DNA from: an uncultured Clostridia bacterium | GTDB lineage: Bacteria > Bacillota > Clostridia > TANB77 > CAG-508 | Length of the DNA stretch: 64,000 nucleotides | Assembly (NCBI GenBank): GCA_934122155.1 | Contig: CAKOVX010000001.1 | Span: forward strand, 124,001 to 188,000 | Direction: 5' to 3' | Shown: piece after piece, positions 1 through 9,720 of the stretch | Position numbering within the stretch: position 1 is the first letter of the stretch | Layout: each line of letters opens with the position of its first letter | The notes under the pieces: generated by a model | What the model saw: the letters and a program-made list of their open reading frames with translations, nothing else | The model's database searches: none | Told to the model about the DNA's origin: nothing | Made by a program: the position numbers and the translations under genes

Positions 1-875
1 CTTTTTTTATAAAAGCTCTCGTTTTGAAAAAAATATTTTTTTCACACTTTTCCCATTTTTCAGCATATTTTTTGAATACATCTATTTCCGTCAAGTCATA
101 TAACGCCATTAATAATTGTATATGAAGTTCATGATAAAACGGACTAGCAATTATTTTTTCGCTATCATACTTACTCCAATAGTTAAGATCAAACTTTGAA
201 ATATATTCTTCTAATGTTTTTATTGTTCTATTTAAAAATTCTTTTGTTTCAATATCGTCATGTTTTATTATGCAATAGTCATATAAGCCAAATATTGAAA
301 AAATCCATCCATTTAAAACAGTTGGCAATGTTGGATATTCTTTCAAAAATATCTTATCACCTTCATAGTAGGTTACTCCACCTGTTTCTATGTCTTTTTT
401 CATGAAATTCATTGCTTTTTCGGCAGATTCAAGATATACTCTTTTTTCAAGTTTTACATATGCTCTCAATAGCAATGAAATTCCCTCTCCTTGCGCCATT
501 GATGAATATTGGTTTTCATAGTCAAATGACTTCCAACCTCCGGTTTTCGTCTTGATTGTTAACTGCCCAGTTAGCAGCTTTTTCTAAACAATCTATGTAT
601 TTTTCATCATCGCTTGATAAATACAAATCATATGCCGCTAGTCCATATTGAAAAACACCTATGGAAAAGTAATATTTTGTGCCATCTTCCTTTGTGTACA
701 TTGGTAGTTCTCCAAATTTCTCTGTGCTCTTAGTAATTTTCTCTGTTAAATCATTGTAGTATCCCGCAATTCTGTATTTTGAGTAATTCTTTCCTATTTT
801 TTGTTTTACATGCAATATACTTTTTCCAGTAATCATCAAATACCACTTTTTTAAGTTATACCTATTTAAAGCCAT
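1..875 (-). CDS. D-glucuronyl C5-epimerase-like protein, cut by window edge, one CGG +1 site
   Basis: The reading frame from ATG 875 runs to a TGA near 522, but the expected protein continues in the +1 frame to the window edge. At 540-542 the zero-frame codon is CGG (AAC CGG AGG). Skipping its C restores NQDEN-GGWKSF and an open frame to base 1 containing TLPTVLNGWIFSIFGLYDY and ASPFYHELHIQLL, the signature of the C-terminal domain of heparosan/D-glucuronyl C5-epimerases. This family inverts uronic acid (or related) residues in polysaccharides. It sits downstream of two glycosyltransferases on the same strand, so a role in capsule or exopolysaccharide modification is likely. The break is either a disabling 1-bp insertion or a translational +1 shift; the same break occurs in the next gene. 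Confidence 0.75.
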
Positions 876-889
876 GCTATTTTTCCTTT

Positions 890-1934
890 CTATTCTATAT
901 ATTTTGTAAGTGACTGTATTGCTTTACTAGGCATATATTTTTCAGCCTCTTTTAAACATATTTTTTTCATGTCTAAAATATTGTACCTTTTTGAGTATAT
1001 ATCTTCTAATATTTTTTCAAATTCTTCGTCATTTTTTGTTTCAAATATAAAACCATTTTCATTATTTCTTATTATGTCTTCATTATATCGCCAGTTTGAT
1101 GCAACAACTGGCACTCCTGCTGAAAATGCATCTATTATTGTTCCTGCTAATCCCTCTCCCTCATAATAAGTTGGAAAAAGTAACAAATCGTATTGTTTTA
1201 TGGTTTCTACTGATTCTTCTGATCTTACTATTCCTTTATAGCAAATACTAAATTGATTCTGCCTTTTCATTATGTTTTCAAACTTTTCTTTATATTCATT
1301 TCCTATTGGGCCATAAATATCTAGTTTATATATAACCTTTTTATGTTTCATATTAATTTTATTTACAACATTTATTGCATTTTCAATTCCTTTTTCTTCT
1401 ATTACCCTAGAAAAAGTACATACATTTAGTTGCGTATAATTCACATCCTTAATTTCACTTTCTTTTATAGGTTGAATATTTTTAAAATTTAACATAATTT
1501 CAACATTTTGCACACCAAGCATATACAGTTTTTGTTTCATTTTATTAGTTTCAACAAATATTTTGGTTAATTGCTTTGTTTTCTTAAGTAACCATTTATT
1601 ATGTTCTAAAAATTCTGGTAGCCATCCTCCAACAACTGCATAGAAAATCTTTTTATGATAAAATTTGTTCCAAAAATTAAAAAATGGTACAAATACTTTA
1701 ACTCCATTATGTGCGGGTAAAATTATTAAATTTTCTGTATTTTTTAGTTCTTTTCTACATTTTCTAGCAAAATATATTGGATGTTTTTTCCAATTAAACG
1801 TATCTATTTTACTAATATTTTCTTCTCCATATTGCTTTACAAGTTCATTGTATATATTTTTTGTTTTTACTGTTTGCCCATCCAAAAAATTATTGTTTCC
1901 GACCAAAATGACCACAAACACATACTTTATTCAT
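890..1934 (-). CDS. Glycosyltransferase family 4 (GT-B fold), one CGG +1 site near the N-terminus
   Basis: An open frame from 1921 is preceded by a better start, ATG 1934, with GGAGAAATGTA just upstream. From 1934 the protein reads MNKVCVCGHFG, then meets CGG at 1899-1901 and would stop four codons later. Dropping the C gives HFG-GNNNFLDGQTVKTK, the usual GHFG...NGQTVKTK opening of this GT4 group. The rest is a standard GT-B enzyme: TFSRVIEEKGIENAI in the middle, and FPTYYEGEGLAGTIIDAFSAG with the nucleotide-sugar binding E near residue 265. Corrected length is about 347 aa. It probably adds a sugar to a lipid-linked polysaccharide at the inner membrane. Starting at 1921 would lose the N-terminal beta strand and has no ribosome site. 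Confidence 0.85.
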
Positions 1935-1945
1935 TACATTTCTCC

Positions 1946-2692
1946 CTATTTTATATGTAATATTTTAATCATTCCCCACCAGCATATATGAAAAGCGGAA
2001 CGTATTACTGATAAGTGTTCTATTTCTCTATATAATTGCCAATGGTATTTTATTAAACTTAATTTATTACTTGATATTGAATTGTTACGTATTCTGTATT
2101 CCATTAAAACATCTGGCATTCCATATATAAATTTTTCTTTTTTTAGTATTTGAAGCCATAATGCATCATCATTTCTTTTACGTATGTTAGGTACCTCAAA
2201 TTTTCCTAGATTGTCGACATTATACATTACTGTTGAATTTCCAACTGGACAATCCAATAGTATTCTATTGTAATTTGCTTTTTTCTTTGTCTTTATAACT
2301 TTGTTTAATTTATTTCCTTCTTCGTCAATCTGTTCGTATGCTGTACACGTAAAATTGTAATTGTTTTTTTTCATAAACTCTAGTTGTTTTTCTAATTTTT
2401 CTTTTTTCCATAAATCATCACTATCCAAAAATGCCATATAATTCCCTGTTGCCATTTTCATAGCTGTAGTTCTTGCAACTGCCGCCCCACTGTTTTTTTC
2501 AAGTTTATGATATTTAATTCTTTTATCGTTAAAACTTTCTACAATTTCTTCTGTATTGTCATTTGAGCAATCATCTACAATTACTAATTCCCAATTTTCA
2601 TATGTCTGGTTAAGCACTGATTCTATTGTTTCTTTAATAAATTTTGCACAATTATATGTTGGCATTATTATTGATACTAGTTCGTTTTCCAT
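1946..2692 (-). CDS. Glycosyltransferase family 2
   Basis: A 248-aa protein with a GT-A fold. The opening VSIIMPTYNCAKFIKETIES, VIVDDCSNDNTEEIV near residue 40 and FLDSDDLWKKEKLEKQ near residue 90 (DxD metal site) are classic GT2 motifs. It lacks membrane segments and is shorter than many family members. It transfers a sugar from a nucleotide donor, probably in the same polysaccharide pathway as its neighbours; the substrate cannot be read from sequence. It lies 11 bp upstream of the GT4 gene and 25 bp downstream of the sugar transferase gene, so one transcript is likely. Confidence 0.9.
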   Translation of the reverse strand: MENELVSIIMPTYNCAKFIKETIESVLNQTYENWELVIVDDCSNDNTEEIVESFNDKRIKYHKLEKNSGAAVARTTAMKMATGNYMAFLDSDDLWKKEKLEKQLEFMKKNNYNFTCTAYEQIDEEGNKLNKVIKTKKKANYNRILLDCPVGNSTVMYNVDNLGKFEVPNIRKRNDDALWLQILKKEKFIYGMPDVLMEYRIRNNSISSNKLSLIKYHWQLYREIEHLSVIRSAFHICWWGMIKILHIK

Positions 2693-2717
2693 AAATTAAA
2701 ATTCCTCATTTTTTATT

Positions 2718-3404
2718 TTAAAATACTGTTTTAAAACAAATTTTTATATCTTCCCATATATTAAATTTTTTAATATACTCTAAATTCCATTTCATCTTTT
2801 CTGGCAAAATTCTTTTAACATAAATATCGTCTATTTTTTCGCCTTTATTTAGGTATTTACTTATTATTTCATCTTCATCTTTGTATTCTATACTTGCTCT
2901 TGATGATATACCTGCTGGCATAAGTAATGTTGCCTTCATTTTATTTGAATATTCTTTTACATATTTTTCAACCTCAGGTCTTGTTCCTACAAATGACATT
3001 TCACCTTTTATTACATTTAAAAGTTGGGGTAATTCATCAAGTCTACATTTTCTTATCTTATTTCCAACTTTTGTTATTCTTGGGTCTTGCCCCATTGTAA
3101 CTAAGGCTCCTTTTTTATCTGCATCTTGCACCATTGTTCTGAATTTGAATATTCTGAATTTTTTGCCATATTTAGTTATTCTTTCTTGCCTATAAAACAC
3201 TGGACCTTTTGATTCTAATTTTATCATTATTGCTAGTAATAGCATTATGGGAGATAAAATTATTAATAAAATCAAAGCTGCCAAGAAATCAAAAATTCTT
3301 TTTATTATTAAGCTAATCTTTTTATGTTTAAGAATTTCATAGTATTCTTTTGTTTCATTATTTTTCATACATTCTGGCAAGTCTTCATATTTTTTTAATA
3401 TCAT
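2718..3404 (-). CDS. Initiating sugar-phosphate transferase (bacterial sugar transferase, PglC/WbaP type)
   Basis: A 228-aa monotopic phosphoglycosyl transferase. One hydrophobic segment (about residues 35-60, DFLAALILLIILSPIMLLLA) is followed by the family core: FYRQERITKYGKKFRIFKFR, TMVQDAD, the catalytic DE pair in CRLDELPQLLNVIKGEMSFV and GTRPEVEKY. The enzyme puts the first sugar-1-phosphate on undecaprenyl phosphate to start a glycan. Its start overlaps the end of the aminotransferase gene by 4 bp. With that gene and the following dehydratase it matches the pglC-pglE-pglF order, which suggests a diacetamido-trideoxy-sugar (bacillosamine-type) primer; that link is inference. Confidence 0.92.
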   Translation of the reverse strand: MILKKYEDLPECMKNNETKEYYEILKHKKISLIIKRIFDFLAALILLIILSPIMLLLAIMIKLESKGPVFYRQERITKYGKKFRIFKFRTMVQDADKKGALVTMGQDPRITKVGNKIRKCRLDELPQLLNVIKGEMSFVGTRPEVEKYVKEYSNKMKATLLMPAGISSRASIEYKDEDEIISKYLNKGEKIDDIYVKRILPEKMKWNLEYIKKFNIWEDIKICFKTVF

Positions 3405-4618
3405 TTTGTATATTCCTCAACAATTTCTTTAAAGTTGTCTATAATATAATCTACTTGTTCATCTGTTAATTTACTATATAATGGTAAAGTAATTTCATTT
3501 TTATAAAAATCAAACGCATTAGGATAGTCTTTTATGTCAAAGCCTAATTTTTGGTATGCTGTAAGCATTGGAAGTGGTTTATAGTGTACATTACAAGCTA
3601 TTCCTCTTTCTGCCATTTTTACTATTATTTCATTTCTTTGTTTCTCATCTATTCCATTTACTCTTACAAAATACAAATGTCCTGATGATCTATGATTTTC
3701 ATCTTTATGATTTAGTAGCATTACTGGTAAATCTTTAAATGCTTCATTGTATTTTTTTATGATTTCGTGTCTTCTCTCTATTAGTCCTTCATATCTTTCC
3801 ATTTGAGCAAGACCTATTCCTGCCATTATATCTGTCATATTGCATTTGTAATATGTGTCCACAATGTCATATTCCCATGCTCCTAATCCATTCTTGTGCA
3901 TAGCATCTTTTGTTTGTCCATGTAAAGAAAGTAACTGATATTGTTTATATATTGCTTCATTATCTAAACCTTCTTTGCTTTTCCAAGTTGCAGCACCACC
4001 TTCTGCTGTTGTTAAATTTTTAACTGCATGAAATGAAAATGTTGTAAAATCTGCAAACTCTCCTGACATTTTTCCATCTTTTTGTGCTCCAAGTCCATGA
4101 GCACTATCTGATACAACAATTATTCTGTTATATAGTTCTTGTATTTCATTATTAGGTTTAAATAAATTTTTCTTTTCTTCTACTATTTTAAATATTTTAT
4201 CATAATCAACTATAATTCCTGCTATATCAACTGGTATTATTACTTTTGTCTTTTCTGTAATAGCATTAGCAAGTTGTTCATAATCCATTTCAAATGAATC
4301 TTTTTGTGTATCAACTAAAACTAATTTAGCACCTAAGTGTGCAACTGGGCTAGCTGAAGCTGTATATGTATAGCTTGATGTTATTACTTCATCTTCCTCT
4401 TTTACACCTAATATTCTTAAAGTTAGTTCAAGTGCTGCTGTTGCTGAATTTAAGCATACAGCTCTTTCTGTTCTACATAAATTTGCAATTTCTTTTTCAA
4501 ATTGTTTTGTTTTAGGTCCTGTTGTAATCCAGCCTGATCTTAATGTATCTACAACTTGTTCAATTTCCTTTTCTCCAATATCTGGAGGTGAAAAAGGTAT
4601 ATTCATTTTTGTATTCAT
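3401..4618 (-). CDS. DegT/DnrJ/EryC1/StrS sugar aminotransferase (PglE-like)
   Basis: A 405-aa PLP enzyme. The start of the fold (IPFSPPDIGEKEIEQVVDTL, SGWITTGPKTKQFE) and the PLP lysine in FSFHAVKNLTTAEGGA (about K200) are clear, as is SDSAHGLGAQ ahead of it. The family aminates 4-keto or 3-keto nucleotide sugars. It sits immediately after the UDP-GlcNAc 4,6-dehydratase gene (TGA then ATG, GGAG 9 nt upstream), so its likely substrate is the UDP-4-keto-6-deoxy sugar made by that enzyme. It overlaps the sugar transferase gene by 4 bp. Close to the usual length; nothing odd. Confidence 0.92.
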   Translation of the reverse strand: MNTKMNIPFSPPDIGEKEIEQVVDTLRSGWITTGPKTKQFEKEIANLCRTERAVCLNSATAALELTLRILGVKEEDEVITSSYTYTASASPVAHLGAKLVLVDTQKDSFEMDYEQLANAITEKTKVIIPVDIAGIIVDYDKIFKIVEEKKNLFKPNNEIQELYNRIIVVSDSAHGLGAQKDGKMSGEFADFTTFSFHAVKNLTTAEGGAATWKSKEGLDNEAIYKQYQLLSLHGQTKDAMHKNGLGAWEYDIVDTYYKCNMTDIMAGIGLAQMERYEGLIERRHEIIKKYNEAFKDLPVMLLNHKDENHRSSGHLYFVRVNGIDEKQRNEIIVKMAERGIACNVHYKPLPMLTAYQKLGFDIKDYPNAFDFYKNEITLPLYSKLTDEQVDYIIDNFKEIVEEYTK

Positions 4619-6493
4619 TCATTTTTTCTCCTTATTTATCTCTTCTGGTTCCTTAAACGTTGGTACTATTTCTTTGATGTATTTTTTTACTTCACTGTTT
4701 TCATCTTTTTCAAGTTTTAGTAATTCTTTTAGCTTTTCTAATTTTTCATCAAGCTCTTCCATCGTTATACTCATTGGCTCTGTTATAAATATTTTGTCAT
4801 GTTTAGTTGAAGTTAGACCTTCTTCTGACATTAGTATTTCTTCATATAACTTTTCACCTGGTCTTAACCCTGTAATCTCTATTGGTATGTCTACATTTGG
4901 TTCATAGCCTAGCAATTTTATCAAGCTAACCGCTAAGTCATATATTTTTACAGGTTCTCCCATGTCTAATACAAATATTTCTCCACCTTTTGCATATGTA
5001 ACTGCTTGTAATATAAGTTGTACTGCTTCTGGTATTGTCATGAAAAATCTTGTAATATCTTTGTGTGTTACTGTAACTGGTCCGCCTCTTTCAATCTGTT
5101 TTTTAAATAGTGGTATAACTGAGCCATTACTTCCTAGTACATTTCCGAATCTAACAGCTACATATTCTGTTTTGCTTACTTTGTTTTTAGCTTGTACTAT
5201 CATTTCACAAACTCTTTTGCTTGCTCCCATTATGTTTGTTGGGTTTACAGCTTTGTCTGTTGATATTAATACAAATTTTTCTACTCCATATTCATCTGCA
5301 CAATTTACTACATTGTATGTTCCAAACACATTGTTCTTAATTGCTTCTAACGGACTTTTTTCCATAAGTGGTACATGCTTGTGTGCTGCCGCGTGAAATA
5401 CTATTTCTGGTTTGTATGTCTCAAATACATTGTTTAGTCTTGCTTTATCTCTAACACTTGCAACAATTGCTTCTAAATTAAGTTTTGGATATTCTGCTCT
5501 TAGTTCCATTTCTATGTCATATAAATTGTTTTCATATATGTCCAATATTACTAGTCTTTTAGGATCATATTTAACAATTTGTCTACATAGTTCTGAACCT
5601 ATTGATCCTCCACCGCCTGTAACTAATACAGTTTTGTTTTTAATCAATGAATTGATGTTTCTGTTGTCTAAATGTACTGGTTCTCTTCCAAGTAAGTCTT
5701 CAATTTGTACATCTCTTAAGCTGTTCATTGCCCCTTGCTTTGTAATTACTTCTTCTGTTGTTGGAAGTACTCTTGTTTTTATTCCTGTTTCTTGACAAAT
5801 TTCTAATATTTTTCTTCTTGAAATTGCATCTATTCTATTAATTGCAAAAAATATTAAGTCTACATTTTTTTCTTTTGCCACTTTAGGTATGTCATATCTT
5901 GTTCCTAGTACTTTGACTCCTAAAATATAATGGTTTATTTTACTTATATCATCATCAATTATTCCTACAATATTGTATTTGTCTCTCATGTTGTTTTTTA
6001 TTGCTATAATTATTTCTCTTGCACCCATTCCGGCACCAATTATAAGTAGATTATTTGCCTTGTTATCTTGGTTTTTGTTTATTTTTTCATATTTTGACAT
6101 TTTTCTGCTTAAAATTGACCTTCCTGCTAGTCTGTACATAACGAAAGTGCCAGCAATTAATATACCTGACAATACATTTATTTTTAAATTTATATATTCA
6201 AAATTAAAAGCTTTATTTATTAATGACAAAATTATCATAGATAAAAATGCACTCATTATATATTTTATATAGTCTTTTCCGACCTCATATCGCATCATAT
6301 TTTTATACATTCGAAAAACATTCAAAAATATTTGATATGTAATAACTACTATTGCCAGTTGTATAGCAAATGTTTTGATATCATTTATATGCACATCTAA
6401 AAACATCATTGATATTATATAACAGCTTATAATAATAACTACATCTATTAAAATTAAAAGAATATTTTTATTCTTTTTAATTATTTCTTTCAT
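4619..6493 (-). CDS. UDP-N-acetylglucosamine 4,6-dehydratase, membrane-bound (PglF/CapD type)
   Basis: 624 aa. Four or five hydrophobic segments occupy residues 10-130. They are followed by a CoA-binding-like Rossmann unit (NLLIIGAGMGAREIIIAIKN, about 150-165) and then the catalytic extended-SDR domain beginning VLVTGGGGSIGSELCRQI near residue 290. AAAHKHVPLMEKSP, STDKAVNPTNIMGASKR and AVRFGNVLGSNGSVIPLF are hallmarks of polysaccharide biosynthesis protein CapD. The enzyme makes UDP-4-keto-6-deoxy-hexosamine at the membrane. It heads the run 4619-875 on the minus strand; the AT-rich gap 6494-6655 behind it holds the galE terminator and probably its promoter. Confidence 0.93.
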   Translation of the reverse strand: MKEIIKKNKNILLILIDVVIIISCYIISMMFLDVHINDIKTFAIQLAIVVITYQIFLNVFRMYKNMMRYEVGKDYIKYIMSAFLSMIILSLINKAFNFEYINLKINVLSGILIAGTFVMYRLAGRSILSRKMSKYEKINKNQDNKANNLLIIGAGMGAREIIIAIKNNMRDKYNIVGIIDDDISKINHYILGVKVLGTRYDIPKVAKEKNVDLIFFAINRIDAISRRKILEICQETGIKTRVLPTTEEVITKQGAMNSLRDVQIEDLLGREPVHLDNRNINSLIKNKTVLVTGGGGSIGSELCRQIVKYDPKRLVILDIYENNLYDIEMELRAEYPKLNLEAIVASVRDKARLNNVFETYKPEIVFHAAAHKHVPLMEKSPLEAIKNNVFGTYNVVNCADEYGVEKFVLISTDKAVNPTNIMGASKRVCEMIVQAKNKVSKTEYVAVRFGNVLGSNGSVIPLFKKQIERGGPVTVTHKDITRFFMTIPEAVQLILQAVTYAKGGEIFVLDMGEPVKIYDLAVSLIKLLGYEPNVDIPIEITGLRPGEKLYEEILMSEEGLTSTKHDKIFITEPMSITMEELDEKLEKLKELLKLEKDENSEVKKYIKEIVPTFKEPEEINKEKK

Positions 6494-6605
6494 TTTTATT
6501 TCCCCTTAGTTTTTTCAAAAAATTATATTTTACGCATTTATAATTCTATAATATTACCATATAAAAAGCAACCCTTTTTACGACATTTTTCTGGTATTTT
6601 TAACT

Positions 6606-6642
6606 CAAAAATATACCTATAAGTACTTAAACTTATAGGTAA
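6606..6642 (-). terminator. Rho-independent terminator after galE
   Basis: Inverted repeat ACCTATAAG ... CTTATAGGT with a 7-nt loop lies just past the galE stop codon. The flanking bases are AT rich. It separates galE from the dehydratase gene. Confidence 0.6.
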
Positions 6643-6655
6643 TATCATCTGTCCA

Positions 6656-7660
6656 TTATTGTTGTTTTTCTATATAGTTCCATGAGTCTCTGCACATGTC
6701 TTCTAAGTTCTTTTCTGCTTGCCATCCTAGCTCTTGCTTTGCCTTTGTTGGATCTGCATAGCAAGTTGCTATATCTCCTTCTCTTCTTTCTGTTATTTTA
6801 TATTTAACTGTTTTTCCTGTTGCTTTTTCAAATGCTTTTACAACATCTAGCACACTATAACCTGTTCCCGTTCCCAAGTTATAAATATATAGGCCTTTTT
6901 GTTCTTTTTCTAATTTTTCTAACGCATTTACATGTCCTTTAGCCAAATCTACAACATGTATATAGTCTCTAACTCCTGTTCCATCTGGGGTATTATAGTC
7001 ATTGCCAAATACTGATAACTGTTCTAACTGTCCGCTTGCAACTCTTACTATATATGGCATTAAGTTGTTTGGTATTCCATTTGGTTCTTCTCCTATTAGT
7101 CCGCTTTCATGTGAACCAACAGGGTTGAAATACCTCAATATACATATATCCCAGCTATTATCAGATTTATATACATCTTTTAATATTCTTTCAATAAATA
7201 ATTTAGTTGTTCCATATGGATTAGTTGTTCCTCCCACTTTGCACTCTTCTGTTATCGGAATAGTTTCTGGCTCTCCATATACTGTTGCAGATGAACTAAA
7301 TATGAATTTTTTGCAATTATATTCTCTCATTACATCTAATAGAGTTAATGCTCCACTTATATTATTTGTATAATATTCTATTGGTTTTTTTACCGATTCT
7401 CCAACAGCTTTAAATCCAGCAAAGTTAATTACAGCTTCAATGTCATTTTCTTGGAATACTTTTCTTAATCCTTCTTTGTTTAAATAGTCTAACTCATAGA
7501 ACTTAAAGTCTTTACCTGTTATTTGTTTTATTTTGTCTAATACTTCTGGTTTGCTATTTGAAAAATTATCAAGTATAACAATTTCTTTTCCTTTATTTAA
7601 TAATTCAACTGCTGTATGACTTCCAATATACCCTGCTCCTCCCGGTAATAAAATTGCCAT
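6656..7660 (-). CDS. galE: UDP-glucose 4-epimerase
   Basis: 334 aa, normal length. An extended SDR with the NAD-binding LLPGGAGYIGSHTAVELLNK at the start, FSSSATVYGEPETIPITEE near residue 125 and the catalytic YxxxK in NPYGTTKLFIE near residue 150. RYFNPVGSHESGLIGEEPNG and SVFGNDYNTPDGTGVRDYIH are GalE-specific blocks. It interconverts UDP-glucose and UDP-galactose, feeding the glycosyltransferases around it and galactose use. It starts 1 bp from the cmk stop codon, so the two are cotranscribed, with cmk upstream. Confidence 0.96.
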   Translation of the reverse strand: MAILLPGGAGYIGSHTAVELLNKGKEIVILDNFSNSKPEVLDKIKQITGKDFKFYELDYLNKEGLRKVFQENDIEAVINFAGFKAVGESVKKPIEYYTNNISGALTLLDVMREYNCKKFIFSSSATVYGEPETIPITEECKVGGTTNPYGTTKLFIERILKDVYKSDNSWDICILRYFNPVGSHESGLIGEEPNGIPNNLMPYIVRVASGQLEQLSVFGNDYNTPDGTGVRDYIHVVDLAKGHVNALEKLEKEQKGLYIYNLGTGTGYSVLDVVKAFEKATGKTVKYKITERREGDIATCYADPTKAKQELGWQAEKNLEDMCRDSWNYIEKQQ

Positions 7661-7661
7661 A

Positions 7662-8339
7662 TTAGTGTTCCTCCTTTTTTTCTAATATTATCTTTTTAAC
7701 TTCTTCTACTACTTGTCCAATATTTAAATTTGTTGTATCTAATACAATTGCATCATCTGCAATTTTTAATGCTCCAACTGGTTTATTCATGTCATTATAG
7801 TCTCTTGTTTTTATAGCTTCTAGCACTTCTTCATATGTCATGTCAATACCTTTTTCTTGGTTTTCTTTAAACCTTCTTTTAGCCCTCTCTTCTGTGGTTG
7901 CATCAAGATATATTTTTACATTTGCATTAGGAAATACCACTGTTGTAATGTCTCTACCTTCCATTATTACATCTATATTTTGTGCCATTTTTCTTTGCAA
8001 GTCTACCATTATTTCTCTTACTTCTGGTATTGATGATACCGGAGAGACAAACGCTGATACCTCTTTGCTTCTAATATCTTTACTAACATTTTTACCATTT
8101 AAGTATACTTGCTGTTCTTTTCCTTCTTTTTTCATTTTTATATCTGCACTTTTAGCAATTTGTATGATTTTATTTTTTTCTTTGATGTCTGTTATTCCTT
8201 GTTCCAGTGCTTGAAGCGTAACACACCTATACATTGCTCCTGTATCTATATTTATAAGTCCTAACTCACTTGATATTAGTTTTGTTATTGTTCCCTTTCC
8301 TGTTCCTGCTGGTCCATCAATTGCTACTATAAATGACAT
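7662..8339 (-). CDS. cmk: Cytidylate kinase
   Basis: 225 aa. P-loop AIDGPAGTGKGTITK at the N-terminus, NIDTGAMYRCVTLQAL, MEGRDITTVVFPNANVKIYL in the middle and a C-terminal KIADDAIVLDTTNLNI block define CMP/dCMP kinase. It phosphorylates CMP and dCMP in pyrimidine salvage. It lies 18 bp after the P-loop/Asp23 gene and directly before galE. Ordinary length; no oddities. Confidence 0.96.
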   Translation of the reverse strand: MSFIVAIDGPAGTGKGTITKLISSELGLINIDTGAMYRCVTLQALEQGITDIKEKNKIIQIAKSADIKMKKEGKEQQVYLNGKNVSKDIRSKEVSAFVSPVSSIPEVREIMVDLQRKMAQNIDVIMEGRDITTVVFPNANVKIYLDATTEERAKRRFKENQEKGIDMTYEEVLEAIKTRDYNDMNKPVGALKIADDAIVLDTTNLNIGQVVEEVKKIILEKKEEH

Positions 8340-8357
8340 ATAATTATTCCTCCAAAC

Positions 8358-9257
8358 TTATTGTTCTTTTTTCTCTGGTACATATATAGCCTTAGCTACA
8401 ATTGTAATATCTTTTACATTCATTGTTGTAAGTTTTTCTATTTCTTTTCTAATCTTGTCTTTGAACTCCCTCAAAGCTGTTAATATATTGTATCCAAAAA
8501 TTATAGACACTTCCATATATATATTAGGTCCTTCTGGTGTACTTTCTACTCTTGTTTTTAGCACTTTATATATTGCATCTGAACGTGTTGCTAAATACTC
8601 TGCTATTTGCCTAAATACAGAGTCTGAAATTGTAAAATTTCCTAAATAGCTAAATGTTGGTCTTATTATTGACTTTTCTGCTATGTATGGGTCTTTGTCT
8701 TTGCCTTTAAATTTAAAAATTTGAAGTGGGTCTAATATATACCCTGCAAAGTCTTTTTTTATTTCAAATGTTGGCACAGGAATAACATGTTTTCCTTGTG
8801 TTGTACGTATTCTCTTAGCCTCTTCCATTTCCGCTTCTGTTGCAACATCTTGAATATATATTCTTTTACTAACCTTAGGTAAGCCAAGGTTCTCAGCTAT
8901 TTTGTCTATCATTCCATCAGAAGTACCCAAAATCAATATAGATTCCGGTTTGTATTTTTTTATTGCTTTTTTCATTTCATTTCTGTCTTTTTCATTTATA
9001 AATATTGCTTTTTTTACAGTTTCAACTTTTGTTGGCGCTTTTTTAGCTGACGTTCCCGCAATAACATTATTTTCGCTTACAAGTAGTCCATCATCAATAA
9101 TGTATTTTACATTGTTTTCTTTTGCTACCATTTGTGCTCTGTAACTTTTACCTGTTCCTGACGGTCCAACAAACGCATATACTTTTATATCTTCATTTGA
9201 ATTCAAATTGTTAAATAATAATTGCAACGTCTTTTCTCCTTTAAAATTATTTTTCAA
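8358..9257 (-). CDS. P-loop ATPase fused to an Asp23/Gls24-like domain
   Basis: 299 aa. The N-terminal half is a P-loop NTPase (VYAFVGPSGTGKSYRAQMVA near residue 30, ILILGTSDGMIDKIAENL as a likely Walker B region). The C-terminal half (about 205-295) reads like an Asp23/Gls24 domain: GNFTISDSVFRQIAEYLA, MEVSIIFGYNILTALREF, MNVKDITIVAKAIYVP. Similar fusions occur in Clostridia without known function. Asp23 proteins normally polymerise near the membrane in envelope stress, and a separate asp23/amaP set is present at 52.6-53.9 kb. It overlaps the GT39 stub by about 11 bp and precedes cmk. Confidence 0.75.
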   Translation of the reverse strand: MKNNFKGEKTLQLLFNNLNSNEDIKVYAFVGPSGTGKSYRAQMVAKENNVKYIIDDGLLVSENNVIAGTSAKKAPTKVETVKKAIFINEKDRNEMKKAIKKYKPESILILGTSDGMIDKIAENLGLPKVSKRIYIQDVATEAEMEEAKRIRTTQGKHVIPVPTFEIKKDFAGYILDPLQIFKFKGKDKDPYIAEKSIIRPTFSYLGNFTISDSVFRQIAEYLATRSDAIYKVLKTRVESTPEGPNIYMEVSIIFGYNILTALREFKDKIRKEIEKLTTMNVKDITIVAKAIYVPEKKEQ

Positions 9258-9718
9258 CAGTGATAATTTGATAGTCTGATCCTCTGTATGTAGTTCTTAT
9301 TCTATTTCTAGCTATTTCTTTTAATTCATATTTTTCTACCATTTCATTATACCATTCTAGCCCCTCATGGTCAATTAGTATAATTCTTCCTTTATAATTT
9401 TGTAAATCACTTTCTTCAAATATTATTTTCAATGGTGGGCTAAAGTTTTCAAATGGTTGTAAATCATGCTTTTCATCAATATCGTATAAACACCAATTGT
9501 ATTCTGGCATTTGCACAAATATGTTTGTTGCATGATATATGTCTTTATATAAAATAATAGTGTTGTCTTGATATTGGCTTTTTACATACTCTACTTCTGT
9601 TCCATTCACTGGCTTCATCAAACCATACTTCTGAGTGAAATGCACCTATTAATATAAATGCTATTCCTAGCACAAATATTAAAATATGAAATGTTTTTGC
9701 TTCTAATATTTTGTTCAT
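9247..9718 (-). pseudogene. Remnant of a GT39-like membrane glycosyltransferase (large internal deletion)
   Basis: ATG 9718 opens MNKILEAKTFHILIFVLG and reaches EVWFDEA, the first loop motif of the PMT-like family (compare NNLWFDESYT in the intact neighbour). The reading then passes in a different frame into the C-terminal soluble part (NGTEVEYVKSQYQDNTIIL ... YKGRIILIDHEGLEWYNEMV), matching the end of the next gene. About 350 codons of membrane segments are missing at the join near 9610-9635 and the frame does not carry through. A GTG at 9645 could start the tail alone (132 aa), but that would be a soluble fragment. There is no CGG at the join, so this is a true deletion and not a +1 site. 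Confidence 0.8.
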
Positions 9719-9720
9719 GT

